A stretch of 64,000 nucleotides of DNA from an uncultured Neglectibacter sp. (lineage in GTDB: Bacteria; Bacillota; Clostridia; Oscillospirales; Acutalibacteraceae), in contig CAJFEW010000002.1 in NCBI GenBank assembly GCA_904374805.1, forward strand, positions 1 through 64,000, in the 5' to 3' direction. The notes beneath the pieces are model-generated. The model made no database searches, had not been told where the DNA came from, and was given only the letters and a program-made list of their open reading frames with translations. The stretch's first letter is position 1. Each line of letters starts with the position of its first letter. Below, piece by piece: positions 44,411 through 53,361 of this stretch. Made by a program: the position numbers and the translations under genes.

Positions 44411-47107
44411 TCAGCCATCCTCTTCCATCGCATCGGGTTTTTGCATGTTCCTTTCTAGCCACTGGGCATAGGTGATCAGGACTTGACGGGGCTTTGAACC
44501 TTCATGGGGGCCCACCACACCCAGCTGTTCCATTTCGTCGATCAAGCGTCCTGCGCGGGCGTATCCAAGGCGCAGCCTGCGCTGCAGGAGGGAGGTAGAA
44601 GCTTGACCTGCTTCCACTACCACTTTGATTGCCTCATCGATCATGGGATCGCCATTTCCTTCCCCTTCCGAAGAAGAGTCGCTCTTAGATTCGCTGGCGG
44701 CGTTTCGCTCGATTTCCTCGATGACAGATTCGTCATATTCGATGGCCTTTGTCTTTTTGACAAATTCCACGACAGAAGAGATTTCCTCGTCGCTGACAAA
44801 ACATCCCTGTACCCGGAGAGGCTTCGTGACGCCCACAGGGGCAAAGAGCATATCTCCGTTTCCCAGAAGCTTTTCGGCGCCGCCTGCATCCAAGATTGTG
44901 CGGGAGTCTACCGCGTTGGAGACGGTGAGAGCAATGCGGCTGGGAATGTTGGCTTTGATCAGACCTGTAACCACGTCTACGGAAGGCCGCTGGGTGGCCA
45001 CCACCAGGTGCATTCCTGCAGCGCGAGCCAGCTGCGCCAGACGGCAGATGGAGTCCTCCACCTCTTTGGGAGCTGCCATCATCAAATCTGCCAGCTCATC
45101 AATGATAATGACAATCTGGGGCATGGCCGGCATGGGCTGGCCGTTTTCATCCTGATAGTTTTGAGAAGCCGCCAGGCTGTTGTACCCCTTCAAGTTGCGT
45201 ACATTACACTCGGAGAAAATCTTATACCGCTTCATCATCTCAGTGACCGCCCAACTCAAGGCGCCCGAAGCTTTTCTGGGATCTGTCACGACGGGCACCA
45301 GCATATGGGGCATGCCGTTGTATTCGGTCAACTCCACAGCCTTCGGGTCGATCATCAAGAAGCGAACCTCATCCGGCGTCGCTTTATAGAGCATACTGAT
45401 AATCAAGGAATTGATGCACACCGACTTACCGGAACCAGTGGTGCCTGCAATCAGCATATGAGGCATCTTAGCCAGGTCTGCTATCACAGGCTGCCCGGCG
45501 ATATCACGCCCCAGGGCGACGGAAAGCTTGCTTTTGGAAGTTTGGAACGAGTTGGATTCCACCAGCTCTCGCATGCGCACCGTGCTGCGGGATTTATTGG
45601 GCACCTCAATGCCCACGGCGGCCTTGCCAGGAATGGGCGCCTCAATGCGAACGCCTGTTGCCGCCAAATTCAGCGCCAGGTCGTCTGCCAGGTTTGTGAT
45701 TTTACTGATCTTCACGCCGGCTGCGGGCTGAATTTCATAGCGGGTTACCGCAGGTCCCCGGCAGATATCTAAGATTTTGGTTTGCACGCCAAAACTCTTT
45801 AGGGTATCCACCAGAATTCGACCGTTGGTCTGCAGCTCTTCGGTTTCCTGCGCCGGATTGCTGTGGGGGCTGACAGCCAGCATGGTGACAGGCGGGAAGC
45901 AATACGCTTTTGCCGGTTCCACAGAGGCGTATTTCGCCTGTTGGGCTGGAGTGGCTTCCCGTTTGTCCTTCCGCTCTTTCTCCTCCATGAACTTTTCCGT
46001 AAGCTTTTGCACCTCATCGGGAACAGGGGGTGTAACGGAAGGGGGTGCCGGTTCGTCTTCTTTCCCTTGCCGCGGCTCTTCTAAGGGAATGCTCGGCTCT
46101 TTGGGGAGAGGGGTGTGCACGGTATTCACCGGAACAGCAGGGATATGTATTTCCTCCAGCTCTTCTACGGCCTGCTCCAATTCTAAGGCGCCCTTTTGAA
46201 TTTGCTGCTCGGGAGTGGGAGGTTCTTCCGGCGCCTCTTCTTCCACGCCAAAGGCGGCTTTCAGGCGATCTAACTTCTCATTTTTCTTAGGCTTTTCCGG
46301 CCTCTTCTTTTCTGGAGGCTTGGGAAAGGGATTGACGAAATCGGAACGCACCGGGTGTGCCGGAAGAGGGGCTTCCTCCTCGTAATACTCCTCCAGAATT
46401 TCCCTCTCCTCTTCCCGGCGCTGCCGGGCGTTTTGCAGCCCTTCACTCATAACATCCACGGGTTTTTTTATGGTTCGGAACAGCCCCAGCAAGGTAGTGC
46501 CTGTGAGAATCATAACCGCTACGAACAGCAGTAAAACAACGATAATACGAGCTCCTATCACACCGGCAGCTTGGAGCAGGGGCAGGCCGATAAGTCCGCC
46601 CAGGACGCCGCCTCCTGTACCGTTATTCTCCGTGTACAGATGAGCTATGTATTCGCCGAAGTTCAAGTTTTCCGGGATATTTCTGCCGCTGAAAATAAAC
46701 CCCGTGGCGCAGAAAAGGACGATTACCACCACGGTCATCCAAACTTTTCCGCTGATGGAGCCCCGGGGCTTGTCTAGGGCTGTGATCACGGCCACATAGA
46801 CCATCAGGACAGGCCACAACAAAGCCCAACTGCCAAATAGGCCCAAAATAGCGTTGTGTGCCCATAGCCACAGGTTATCCCCTGGAATTAAAACCAAACA
46901 CCCTAACAAGATCGCACAGGCAAAGAGGACCACGGCGCGGATTTGGTTTTTTTGGCGTATGGCCTCTGCAGTTACAGGGGGAGCAGCTCCCTGTTTTCTT
47001 CCACGAGTACCGCTTCTTTTTTTCGCGGAAGAAGCCGACGCCGTTTTTCGGGGCGCTGGCTTCCTCTTTTTTGCGGCTGTTTTCGCCGCTGTTTTTTTTG
47101 CAGGCAA
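44411..47107 (-). CDS. ftsK: DNA translocase FtsK/SpoIIIE
   Basis: Hexameric motor that pumps chromosome DNA through the closing septum or into the forespore. At 898 residues: a very basic Lys/Ala N-terminus, four membrane segments (about 55-215), a charged Pro/Glu-rich linker (about 225-430), the motor with Walker [11 protein letters not shown] (about 560) and Walker [14 protein letters not shown], and a C-terminal winged-helix gamma domain ([22 protein letters not shown]) that reads polar sequences. The start is TTG at 47107, eight bases after GGAGG. FtsK and SpoIIIE cannot be separated by sequence alone. tepA lies just upstream. Confidence 0.96.
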   Translation of the reverse strand: MPAKKTAAKTAAKKRKPAPRKTASASSAKKRSGTRGRKQGAAPPVTAEAIRQKNQIRAVVLFACAILLGCLVLIPGDNLWLWAHNAILGLFGSWALLWPVLMVYVAVITALDKPRGSISGKVWMTVVVIVLFCATGFIFSGRNIPENLNFGEYIAHLYTENNGTGGGVLGGLIGLPLLQAAGVIGARIIVVLLLFVAVMILTGTTLLGLFRTIKKPVDVMSEGLQNARQRREEEREILEEYYEEEAPLPAHPVRSDFVNPFPKPPEKKRPEKPKKNEKLDRLKAAFGVEEEAPEEPPTPEQQIQKGALELEQAVEELEEIHIPAVPVNTVHTPLPKEPSIPLEEPRQGKEDEPAPPSVTPPVPDEVQKLTEKFMEEKERKDKREATPAQQAKYASVEPAKAYCFPPVTMLAVSPHSNPAQETEELQTNGRILVDTLKSFGVQTKILDICRGPAVTRYEIQPAAGVKISKITNLADDLALNLAATGVRIEAPIPGKAAVGIEVPNKSRSTVRMRELVESNSFQTSKSKLSVALGRDIAGQPVIADLAKMPHMLIAGTTGSGKSVCINSLIISMLYKATPDEVRFLMIDPKAVELTEYNGMPHMLVPVVTDPRKASGALSWAVTEMMKRYKIFSECNVRNLKGYNSLAASQNYQDENGQPMPAMPQIVIIIDELADLMMAAPKEVEDSICRLAQLARAAGMHLVVATQRPSVDVVTGLIKANIPSRIALTVSNAVDSRTILDAGGAEKLLGNGDMLFAPVGVTKPLRVQGCFVSDEEISSVVEFVKKTKAIEYDESVIEEIERNAASESKSDSSSEGEGNGDPMIDEAIKVVVEAGQASTSLLQRRLRLGYARAGRLIDEMEQLGVVGPHEGSKPRQVLITYAQWLERNMQKPDAMEEDG

Positions 47108-47235
47108 CGCTTCTTCCTCCGTTCTTTTGAGCCAAAGCTCTCCGTTGGTTTTTCAAAAACAATGGATCCCTTGCCGGCGTGTCTTACCGCATTTGCCTGT
47201 ATGTAGCGGCGGGTTTTCCCGCCACTTGCAAGGGT

Positions 47236-48006
47236 TCACCCTTTCTTTTTCTTTTCCACATTGGCTCGGCGCTTTCGCCCCCGATCGATCATCTTCTCCA
47301 GGCAATCCATAGCGTCGGACAGAGAGCCCAACCCATCAATAAGACCTTCCTCCACAGCGTCGGGACCGTCCAAGACCGTTCCCACGTCCATGACAAGTTC
47401 CTGAGTGTTCATAGCTAAGCTCATAAACCGCTCTTTGCTGATCGCAGAATTCTGCGTGACAAAATTTGTGATACGGTCCTGCATGCGGCGAAAATACTCC
47501 AGGGTTTGGGGAATTCCTAACACAAGCCCATTCATCCGCACCGGATGAATGGTCATAGAGGCGGATTCTGCAATAAAGGATCGCTTTGCCGCCACTGCCA
47601 GCGGAACACCAATGGAATGGCCTCCGCCCAGCACCAAAGAAACCGTGGGTTTCTTCATGCCTGCCACAAGCTCCGCCAAGGCCAGCCCGGCTTCTACATC
47701 TCCCCCCACCGTGTTCAAAAGCATGAGCAGGCCGTCAATGTGGGGGTCTTCCTCCACTGCCACAATTTGGGGAATCACATGTTCATACTTTGTGGTTTTA
47801 TTTTGGGAAGGCAAAATATAGTGGCCTTCAATCTGCCCAATAATGGTGAGGCAGTGAATGGTGTGTCCGTTGCAATGGGTGGTCACGGACCCGTCTTCCG
47901 CATAGGAAGGCGACGGAGCCGGTGAAACGGGAGCGGGCTCTTCCCCGCTTTCCTCTAAGGCGTTTCGAACAAGGCCGCGCAATCTTTTCTCATCTTCCTT
48001 CTTCAT
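47236..48006 (-). CDS. tepA: ClpP-like protease TepA (translocation-enhancing protein)
   Basis: A 256-residue ClpP-fold peptidase of the TepA/YmfB type. The core has [18 protein letters not shown], the nucleophile region [14 protein letters not shown] (Ser in HSIG), and [13 protein letters not shown] in place of ClpP's MIHQP, keeping the histidine. The N-terminal 45 residues are low-complexity. In Bacillus TepA aids protein secretion and spore outgrowth and lies next to spoIIIE, as here. ATG 48006 follows AGGAGGATC. A GC hairpin without a T run (47208-47223) lies between it and ftsK. Confidence 0.92.
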   Translation of the reverse strand: MKKEDEKRLRGLVRNALEESGEEPAPVSPAPSPSYAEDGSVTTHCNGHTIHCLTIIGQIEGHYILPSQNKTTKYEHVIPQIVAVEEDPHIDGLLMLLNTVGGDVEAGLALAELVAGMKKPTVSLVLGGGHSIGVPLAVAAKRSFIAESASMTIHPVRMNGLVLGIPQTLEYFRRMQDRITNFVTQNSAISKERFMSLAMNTQELVMDVGTVLDGPDAVEEGLIDGLGSLSDAMDCLEKMIDRGRKRRANVEKKKKG

Positions 48007-48111
48007 GGCAAGATCCTCCTTTACAAGGGATAGTCTGCCAGAAAAAAGGGGCAATCATGCAGGGAAGAAAAAACTTTCCCGCGAATAGCATGGCTCCAAC
48101 CTCAAGAATTT

Positions 48112-48140
48112 ATTATACCATTTGTTTTGCCCCAGAGCAA
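48112..48140 (-). promoter_or_regulatory. Promoter of the tepA-ftsK operon
   Basis: The minus strand carries TTGCTC (48135-48140), 17 bp, TATAAT (48112-48117). It is divergent from the AEC transporter promoter. Confidence 0.75.
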
Positions 48141-48174
48141 GCCAGGGGCACGGATTTCTCTTTAGAAGTTTAAT

Positions 48175-48203
48175 TTGCCTATTCTCCACGTAAGTGGTAT
48201 AAT
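48175..48203 (+). promoter_or_regulatory. Promoter of the AEC transporter
   Basis: TTGCCT (48175-48180), 17 bp, TATAAT (48198-48203). Transcription would start near 48210, leaving a leader that consists almost only of the Shine-Dalgarno sequence. Confidence 0.72.
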
Positions 48204-48227
48204 TTTGTAAAATCCGTGGAGGAGAGG

Positions 48228-49178
48228 GTGGATCGGTTCGTGGAAAGTTTATTTATATCCTTGGAGATTGTACTTCCTTTATTTTTCTTAATGGCCATTG
48301 GCTACATCATCAAGCGGACGGGCATGATGAATGAAACCTCCGTGAAACAGGTAAACAGCGTCATTTTTAAGATATTCCTGCCCCTGTTGGTTTTTCTCAA
48401 TATCTATAACACAGAGCTGGCAGAAAGCTTTAACTCTAAGCTGCTTCTCTATGCAGTTGCCGGCGTGCTCATTCAATTTGTCCTTTCTCTGTGCTTGGTC
48501 ATTTTAGTGGAAAAGGAAAATTCCCGCCGCGGTGTTATGCTGCAAGGCATGTTCCGCAGCAATTTTGTTTTGTTTGGCATTCCCATTAGTACTGCACTTT
48601 TTGGGGAGCAAGCCGCAGGCTTGGCAGCCATTCTCATTGCGGTGATCATTCCACTGTACAATGTGCTGGCGGTCATCTCCCTGGAAATCTTCAACGGCAG
48701 ACGGCCCAACATTTTGAAAATACTGCTGGGCATTGTTACGAACCCTCTCATTATTGGATCGGTAGTTGGCGTTCTTTTCCTGCTGTTCCACATAGAACTT
48801 CCCACGGTTTTGTATGAAACGGTTTCCGACATCTCCGGTATAGCCACTCCGCTTGCGTTTATAATCTTAGGCGCGTCTTTCAATTTTGGAGACGTGGGGA
48901 AGTATGCGCGGGAGCTCTCCCTTGTTTTGGGATGCAAGCTGGTGTTTTTTCCGGTCCTGTTTTTAGGCATTGCACTTTTACTGGGCTTCCGGGACGCTCC
49001 GCTTGCGGTTTTGCTCACGGTGTTCGGCGCACCTATTGCTGTATCTTCCTTTACCATGGCCCAGCAAATGGGCGGAGACCATGCTCTGGCGGGCCAGCTG
49101 GTGGTCTTCAGCTCCATTTTCTCCATTGTGACCATGTTTTTGTTTATCTTCCTTCTCAAAGAGATGGCGTTCCTGTAA
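48228..49178 (+). CDS. AEC-family (auxin efflux carrier-like) transporter
   Basis: A membrane transporter of about 316 residues with ten hydrophobic segments, beginning with FISLEIVLPLFFLMAIGYIIKRTGMM, the family N-terminus. AEC proteins in bacteria export or exchange carboxylates such as malate, or amino-acid derivatives; the substrate is unknown here. Three in-frame GTG codons (48216, 48228, 48240) compete. The first lies inside the Shine-Dalgarno GGAGGAGAGG and only a few bases after the predicted transcription start, so 48228 or 48240 is better. It lies 107 bp upstream of icd, which has its own promoter. Confidence 0.88.
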   Translation: MDRFVESLFISLEIVLPLFFLMAIGYIIKRTGMMNETSVKQVNSVIFKIFLPLLVFLNIYNTELAESFNSKLLLYAVAGVLIQFVLSLCLVILVEKENSRRGVMLQGMFRSNFVLFGIPISTALFGEQAAGLAAILIAVIIPLYNVLAVISLEIFNGRRPNILKILLGIVTNPLIIGSVVGVLFLLFHIELPTVLYETVSDISGIATPLAFIILGASFNFGDVGKYARELSLVLGCKLVFFPVLFLGIALLLGFRDAPLAVLLTVFGAPIAVSSFTMAQQMGGDHALAGQLVVFSSIFSIVTMFLFIFLLKEMAFL

Positions 49179-49192
49179 AAAGGGAATGTGGA

Positions 49193-49221
49193 TTGACAGA
49201 ACCATGCTTTTAGGAGATAAT
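49193..49221 (+). promoter_or_regulatory. Promoter of icd-rex
   Basis: TTGACA (49193-49198), 17 bp, GATAAT (49216-49221). A small perfect inverted repeat AGGTTAATAACCT sits directly downstream (49222-49234) and may be an operator. Confidence 0.82.
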
Positions 49222-49285
49222 AGGTTAATAACCTGTTTGTTCTACAAAGTGAAATTGTATCGCAATAGAAAGGGAGGAATTTTTT

Positions 49286-50503
49286 ATGGCTGCATACAAG
49301 AAAATCCCCATGAAAACCCCGCTGGTGGAAATGGACGGCGATGAGATGACCCGGGTCATCTGGAAGATGATCAAGGATATTCTCCTTTCGCCGTATGTGG
49401 ATTTGAACACGGAATACTACGATTTAGGTTTGGAAAATCGGGATAAGACCAACGACCAAGTGACCATCGACTCGGCGGAAGCCACGAAAAAATATGGGGT
49501 CGCTGTGAAGTGCGCCACCATTACCCCCAATGCTGCCCGCATGGAGGAATACCATCTGAAGGAGATGTGGAAGTCTCCCAACGCCACCATCCGTGCCATT
49601 TTAGACGGCACTGTGTTCCGTACCCCCATTTTGGTGCGGGGCATCACGCCCTTTATCCCGGGTTGGCGCAAGCCCATCACCATTGCCCGTCACGCCTACG
49701 GCGACGTGTACAAAAACGTGGAGGCGCAAGTGCCTGCTGGCGCCAAAGCAGAGCTGCTGGTGACAAAAGAGGACGGCACAGAGGAAAAATACCTCATTCA
49801 TACGTTTGACGGCTCCGGTATTATCCAAGGTCTCCACAACACGGATAAGAGCATTGAAAGTTTCGCCCGTTCCTGCTTTAACTTTGCCTTAGACACCAAG
49901 CAGGATCTGTGGTTTGCTACGAAAGATACCATCTCCAAGAAGTACGACCACCGCTTCAAGGATATTTTCCAGGAAATCTACGACGCGGAGTATGCAGAAA
50001 AATTTGAAAAGTCGGGTATTACCTATTTCTACACGTTGATCGATGATGCGGTAGCACGTGTTGTCCGCAGTGAAGGCGGCTTTATCTGGGCTTGCAAAAA
50101 CTACGACGGCGACGTGATGAGCGATATGGTGGCCACGGCTTTTGGCTCTCTTGCTATGATGACCTCTGTGCTGGTTGCCCCGGACGGCACCTGCGAGTAT
50201 GAGGCAGCTCACGGCACGGTACAGCGCCATTATTACAAGTACTTAAAGGGAGAGAAAACCTCCACCAATTCTGTAGCCACCCTCTTTGCCTGGACCGGCG
50301 CACTGCGCAAGCGCGGCGAATTGGACGGTAACCAAGAGCTTGCCGCCTTTGCGGACAAGCTGGAAGCTGCCACCATTGCCACAATCGAAGCCGGCATCAT
50401 GACTGGCGATCTGGCCTCTATGTCCACCCTGCCCGACATTCAGCGTGTGGATACGGAAGGTTTCCTTCTGGCCATCAACGACCGTTTGAAGGAAATGCTG
50501 TAA
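49286..50503 (+). CDS. icd: NADP-dependent isocitrate dehydrogenase
   Basis: Oxidative decarboxylation of isocitrate to 2-oxoglutarate, mainly for glutamate synthesis in an anaerobe. At 405 residues it belongs to the homodimeric eukaryote-like (type II) class: [17 protein letters not shown] at 10-26, the substrate loop [20 protein letters not shown], the metal site [14 protein letters not shown] [12 protein letters not shown], and the NADP region [32 protein letters not shown] precedes the ATG. It is co-transcribed with rex 27 bp downstream. Confidence 0.96.
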   Translation: MAAYKKIPMKTPLVEMDGDEMTRVIWKMIKDILLSPYVDLNTEYYDLGLENRDKTNDQVTIDSAEATKKYGVAVKCATITPNAARMEEYHLKEMWKSPNATIRAILDGTVFRTPILVRGITPFIPGWRKPITIARHAYGDVYKNVEAQVPAGAKAELLVTKEDGTEEKYLIHTFDGSGIIQGLHNTDKSIESFARSCFNFALDTKQDLWFATKDTISKKYDHRFKDIFQEIYDAEYAEKFEKSGITYFYTLIDDAVARVVRSEGGFIWACKNYDGDVMSDMVATAFGSLAMMTSVLVAPDGTCEYEAAHGTVQRHYYKYLKGEKTSTNSVATLFAWTGALRKRGELDGNQELAAFADKLEAATIATIEAGIMTGDLASMSTLPDIQRVDTEGFLLAINDRLKEML

Positions 50504-50530
50504 ACAATCCCATAGACAAGAAGGCACATT

Positions 50531-51193
50531 ATGACACCCAAAAAACAAAATGTTTCCATGTCGGTCATTCGCCGTCTGCCACGCTATTACCGTTTTCTCT
50601 CGGAGCTAGCTAAAAAGGGGGAAACTAGAATCTCCTCCAAAGAGCTCTCGGAGAAAATGGGCTTTACCGCCTCCCAAATCCGGCAGGACTTTAACTGTTT
50701 TGGCGGTTTTGGCCAGCAGGGATACGGTTACAATGCGGCACAGCTCTGTGAGGAAATTGAAAAAATACTCGGTATTCAAAAGCGCCATCCCTGCATTTTG
50801 GTGGGGGCTGGTAACCTTGGCAGGGCTATTACAGGGCACATGCCCTTTGAGCAGCTTGGCTTTTCTTTAATTGGTGTGTTCGACAATGCCCCGACTGTCA
50901 TTGGGCGAACGATCAGCGGATTTAAGGTGCTGGATTTTGCCGGAATCGAAGAGTTTTACCGGGAACGGCACCCCTTGATGGCGATCCTCTGTATTCCGCA
51001 GGAACAGGTGGAGGCCGTTTCAGATCACTTGTTTGCACTGGGAATCCGTTCTTTTTGGAATTTCAGCCACTACGACATTCTGATGAAGCACCCAGACGCC
51101 ATCGTAGAAAACGTCCACATGAATGACAGCTTGATGACCCTTTCCTACAAACTGGCCCAGGCCGAGCAAAAAAACACGTCCGATTCTCTGTAA
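50531..51193 (+). CDS. rex: Redox-sensing transcriptional repressor Rex
   Basis: Dimeric repressor that leaves DNA when the NADH/NAD ratio rises, controlling fermentation genes. At 220 residues the N-terminal winged helix (SVIRRLPRYYRFLSELAKKGETRIS, then FTASQIRQDFNCFGGFGQQGYGY) is textbook, and the Rossmann GAGNLGRAI motif (about residue 93) binds NAD(H). Placement right after icd in one operon is unusual and links the sensor to a redox enzyme. A bidirectional terminator follows. I could not find a clear Rex box in the icd promoter region. Confidence 0.96.
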   Translation: MTPKKQNVSMSVIRRLPRYYRFLSELAKKGETRISSKELSEKMGFTASQIRQDFNCFGGFGQQGYGYNAAQLCEEIEKILGIQKRHPCILVGAGNLGRAITGHMPFEQLGFSLIGVFDNAPTVIGRTISGFKVLDFAGIEEFYRERHPLMAILCIPQEQVEAVSDHLFALGIRSFWNFSHYDILMKHPDAIVENVHMNDSLMTLSYKLAQAEQKNTSDSL

Positions 51194-51194
51194 A

Positions 51195-51240
51195 AAATTC
51201 CCCCAAACCTCTCCTATGCAAAGTGGTTTGGGGGATTTTC
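51195..51240. terminator. Bidirectional terminator between rex and the cyclophilin gene
   Basis: CCCCCAAACC (51200-51209) pairs with GGTTTGGGGG (51225-51234), and ATTTTCTTT follows on the plus strand with an A/T-rich mirror on the other. The converging genes share it. Confidence 0.9.
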
Positions 51241-51264
51241 TTTCCGTGGAATTTGCCGTATGCG

Positions 51265-52185
51265 TTACTCTGCTTCGTAAGGGACGATTTCAACAGACTG
51301 CATCACCACATCGGTGAGCGGCTTATTGGTGGAGGAATCGGTCTCTACCTGGGAGAGGGTGTACACGTAGTCCATACCTTCAAAGACCTGGGCAAATACC
51401 GTGTGACCGGTGCCCTGGGTGCTGTAATAGCCGTCTAAGGTGGGGTTTCCCCCATGCTCTGTGTACAGATCCTGGACCTCCTGGGTGGATTTATCCATAT
51501 CTACCCAGTTGCCAAACAGGTAGTTAAAGCTGTCGGGATCCGATTTGTAGGCGTCAAAGCCGCCTTGGAAATACTCCCAATCCTGGGACAAACCACCGGT
51601 GGCGTTGATGAAAAACTGGCTGCCGTTTGTATCTGCGCCTGCGTTGGCCATGGCTACAGCACCGTCGATGTTTACCAAGTTAGGCTGGAACTCATCTGCG
51701 AAGGGTTCTCCCCACACGCTTTCACCGCCTGTGCCGTCTCCCGAGGGGTCGCCGCCCTGAATCATAAAGCCTTCCACAATCCGATGGAAAGTTAGGCCGT
51801 CGTAATAGCCCTGTCTGGCGTGAACTTTAAAGCTGTAGACAGCTTTGGGGGCCTCATCCGGGAAGAAGCGAAGTTTGATGACCTCGCCCGACTCCATGGT
51901 GATGACCGCAATCTCCTCCCCTTCTTGGGGAAGTTCTAACTGATACCCCACAGGCTCCCCGTTCTCTTCGGGCACCAAATCAGACTGGGGAATCAGCTCC
52001 CCGTCTGCTGTGGTGACAGCGGCGCCGGCGCTCTCCTGGGAACTTTCTGCCTCTTCTTGGGAAGAAACTTCGGAACTATTCGAACCGCTGGATGTGGTGG
52101 TTTCGGCGGTGGGTTCCCCGCTGCAGCCCGTCAGCAGACAGGCTGCCATAAGGACACAGAGCCCTGTAAGAATTTTTCGTTTCAT
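51265..52185 (-). CDS. Cyclophilin-type peptidyl-prolyl isomerase lipoprotein
   Basis: A 306-residue extracytoplasmic foldase. The signal peptide is [21 protein letters not shown] with lipobox LLTGC (Cys at residue 21), followed by a Ser/Glu-rich linker (about 25-60). The cyclophilin domain (about 90-305) shows [22 protein letters not shown] and [16 protein letters not shown], with catalytic Arg in the first motif. The lipobox makes it a substrate for the Lgt encoded in this window. ATG 52185 replaces a longer frame lacking a signal. It has its own promoter. Confidence 0.94.
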   Translation of the reverse strand: MKRKILTGLCVLMAACLLTGCSGEPTAETTTSSGSNSSEVSSQEEAESSQESAGAAVTTADGELIPQSDLVPEENGEPVGYQLELPQEGEEIAVITMESGEVIKLRFFPDEAPKAVYSFKVHARQGYYDGLTFHRIVEGFMIQGGDPSGDGTGGESVWGEPFADEFQPNLVNIDGAVAMANAGADTNGSQFFINATGGLSQDWEYFQGGFDAYKSDPDSFNYLFGNWVDMDKSTQEVQDLYTEHGGNPTLDGYYSTQGTGHTVFAQVFEGMDYVYTLSQVETDSSTNKPLTDVVMQSVEIVPYEAE

Positions 52186-52218
52186 AGCAGAATTCCTCTC
52201 TTTTGAAAATCGGCTTCC

Positions 52219-52247
52219 ATTGTACCCTAAATGGGAAAAAGATGCAA
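52219..52247 (-). promoter_or_regulatory. Promoter of the cyclophilin lipoprotein gene
   Basis: The minus strand has TTGCAT (52242-52247), 17 bp, TACAAT (52219-52224). The rest of the 180-bp divergent gap must hold the plus-strand S1 gene promoter; I see no convincing boxes for it. Confidence 0.7.
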
Positions 52248-52366
52248 CTGTTTCCCCGGGTATTTTCCTTATAAAAAACTCATATACATCTCTGTATTCC
52301 AGGGGAGATCTCCCAAACTGCCGCACACACAGCGGCTCCCCTTACAGAGAAAGGAAGAGAAGGACC

Positions 52367-53302
52367 ATGAAATTTTACCCGGAAGGTCATTTGTTGGACA
52401 CCTTTGAAAATCGGGCTGCCACCCAATCCCCCGCCTCTCTGGCAGAGGCGATGCGGGACGGGAAGATTCTTGAGGCGAAGGCCATTATGTGCGATAGCAA
52501 ACACAACCTGATTGTGGATTTTAAATTCATGAGAGGAGTGATTCCCAGAGAGGAAGGCGCCATTGGCATTCGGGACGGCAGCGTTCGGGATATAGCCATT
52601 CTCTCCCGTGTAAACCGGCCTGTTTGCTTCTTGGTGCAGGACTTTATTCGAGACGAATATGGGAGAATTACCGCCCTTCTTTCCCGCAGAGCAGCCCAGG
52701 AAAAATGCCGGGAGGAGTTTATCTGTTCCCTTACGCCAGGCGATGTGTTGGACGCCAGAATCACCCATATTGAACCTTTTGGGGTTTTCGCAGATATTGG
52801 CTGCGGTATTGTTTCTCTGCTCCCCATTGATTCTATCTCCGTATCCCGCATTGAGCATCCCAGGGAACGGTTTTTAGTGGGCATGGACATCCGCGCCTTG
52901 GTTAAATGCCGGGACAGGAGCAGAGTGACGCTGTCTCATAAAGAGCTTTTGGGAACCTGGGAAGAAAACGCCGCTCGATTCCGGCCTGGTGAGACAGTGG
53001 GCGGCATTATCCGAAGCATTGAGAGTTACGGGGTTTTTGTGGAACTGACCCCTAACCTGGCAGGCCTTGCAGAGCTGAAGGAAAATGTTTTTCCAGGGCA
53101 GCAGGCCAGTGTGTTTATCAAAAGTATTCTGCCGGCCAGAATGAAGGTGAAACTGATCATCATTGAAACTTTTGACGGGGAACGCCGCAAACCGGCTCCT
53201 CCCACCTATTTTTTCCAGGGAGACCACATGGACGAGTTTGTCTACTCCCCCGTACCCTGCGAAAAACATATTGTCACCCATTTTCGAGAGCCCCATCTAT
53301 AA
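52367..53302 (+). CDS. S1 RNA-binding domain protein
   Basis: A 311-residue protein related to ribosomal protein S1 (short Gram-positive type). Two S1 motifs are clear: GDVLDARITHIEPFGVFADIG (about 125-145) and GETVGGIIRSIESYGVFVELTP (about 210-231). The N-terminal 110 residues contain a further degenerate repeat, and the last 40 have no recognisable motif. A general RNA-binding or translation role is likely. ATG 52367 follows AAGGAAGAGAAGG; the longer frame runs through the divergent gene and is rejected. A bidirectional terminator follows. Confidence 0.88.
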   Translation: MKFYPEGHLLDTFENRAATQSPASLAEAMRDGKILEAKAIMCDSKHNLIVDFKFMRGVIPREEGAIGIRDGSVRDIAILSRVNRPVCFLVQDFIRDEYGRITALLSRRAAQEKCREEFICSLTPGDVLDARITHIEPFGVFADIGCGIVSLLPIDSISVSRIEHPRERFLVGMDIRALVKCRDRSRVTLSHKELLGTWEENAARFRPGETVGGIIRSIESYGVFVELTPNLAGLAELKENVFPGQQASVFIKSILPARMKVKLIIIETFDGERRKPAPPTYFFQGDHMDEFVYSPVPCEKHIVTHFREPHL

Positions 53303-53308
53303 CAGAAA

Positions 53309-53343
53309 GACGCCCCGTTTGATCTTTTTTCAAACGGGGCGTC
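53309..53343. terminator. Bidirectional terminator between the S1 gene and clpC
   Basis: GACGCCCCGTTTGA (53309-53322) pairs with TCAAACGGGGCGTC (53330-53343), with CTGTTTT on the plus side and a TTTCTG tail on the minus side. The two converging transcripts end here. Confidence 0.92.
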
Positions 53344-53361
53344 CTGTTTTATACTTGTAGT

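Noticed and set aside
47208..47223. A terminator between tepA and ftsK
   Set aside because: GGCGGG-TTTT-CCCGCC is a strong hairpin, but it has no T run, and the ftsK start with its Shine-Dalgarno follows shortly.
49193..49290. A Rex operator before icd-rex
   Set aside because: The palindrome AGGTTAATAACCT is too short and does not match the TTGTGAAA-type Rex consensus.
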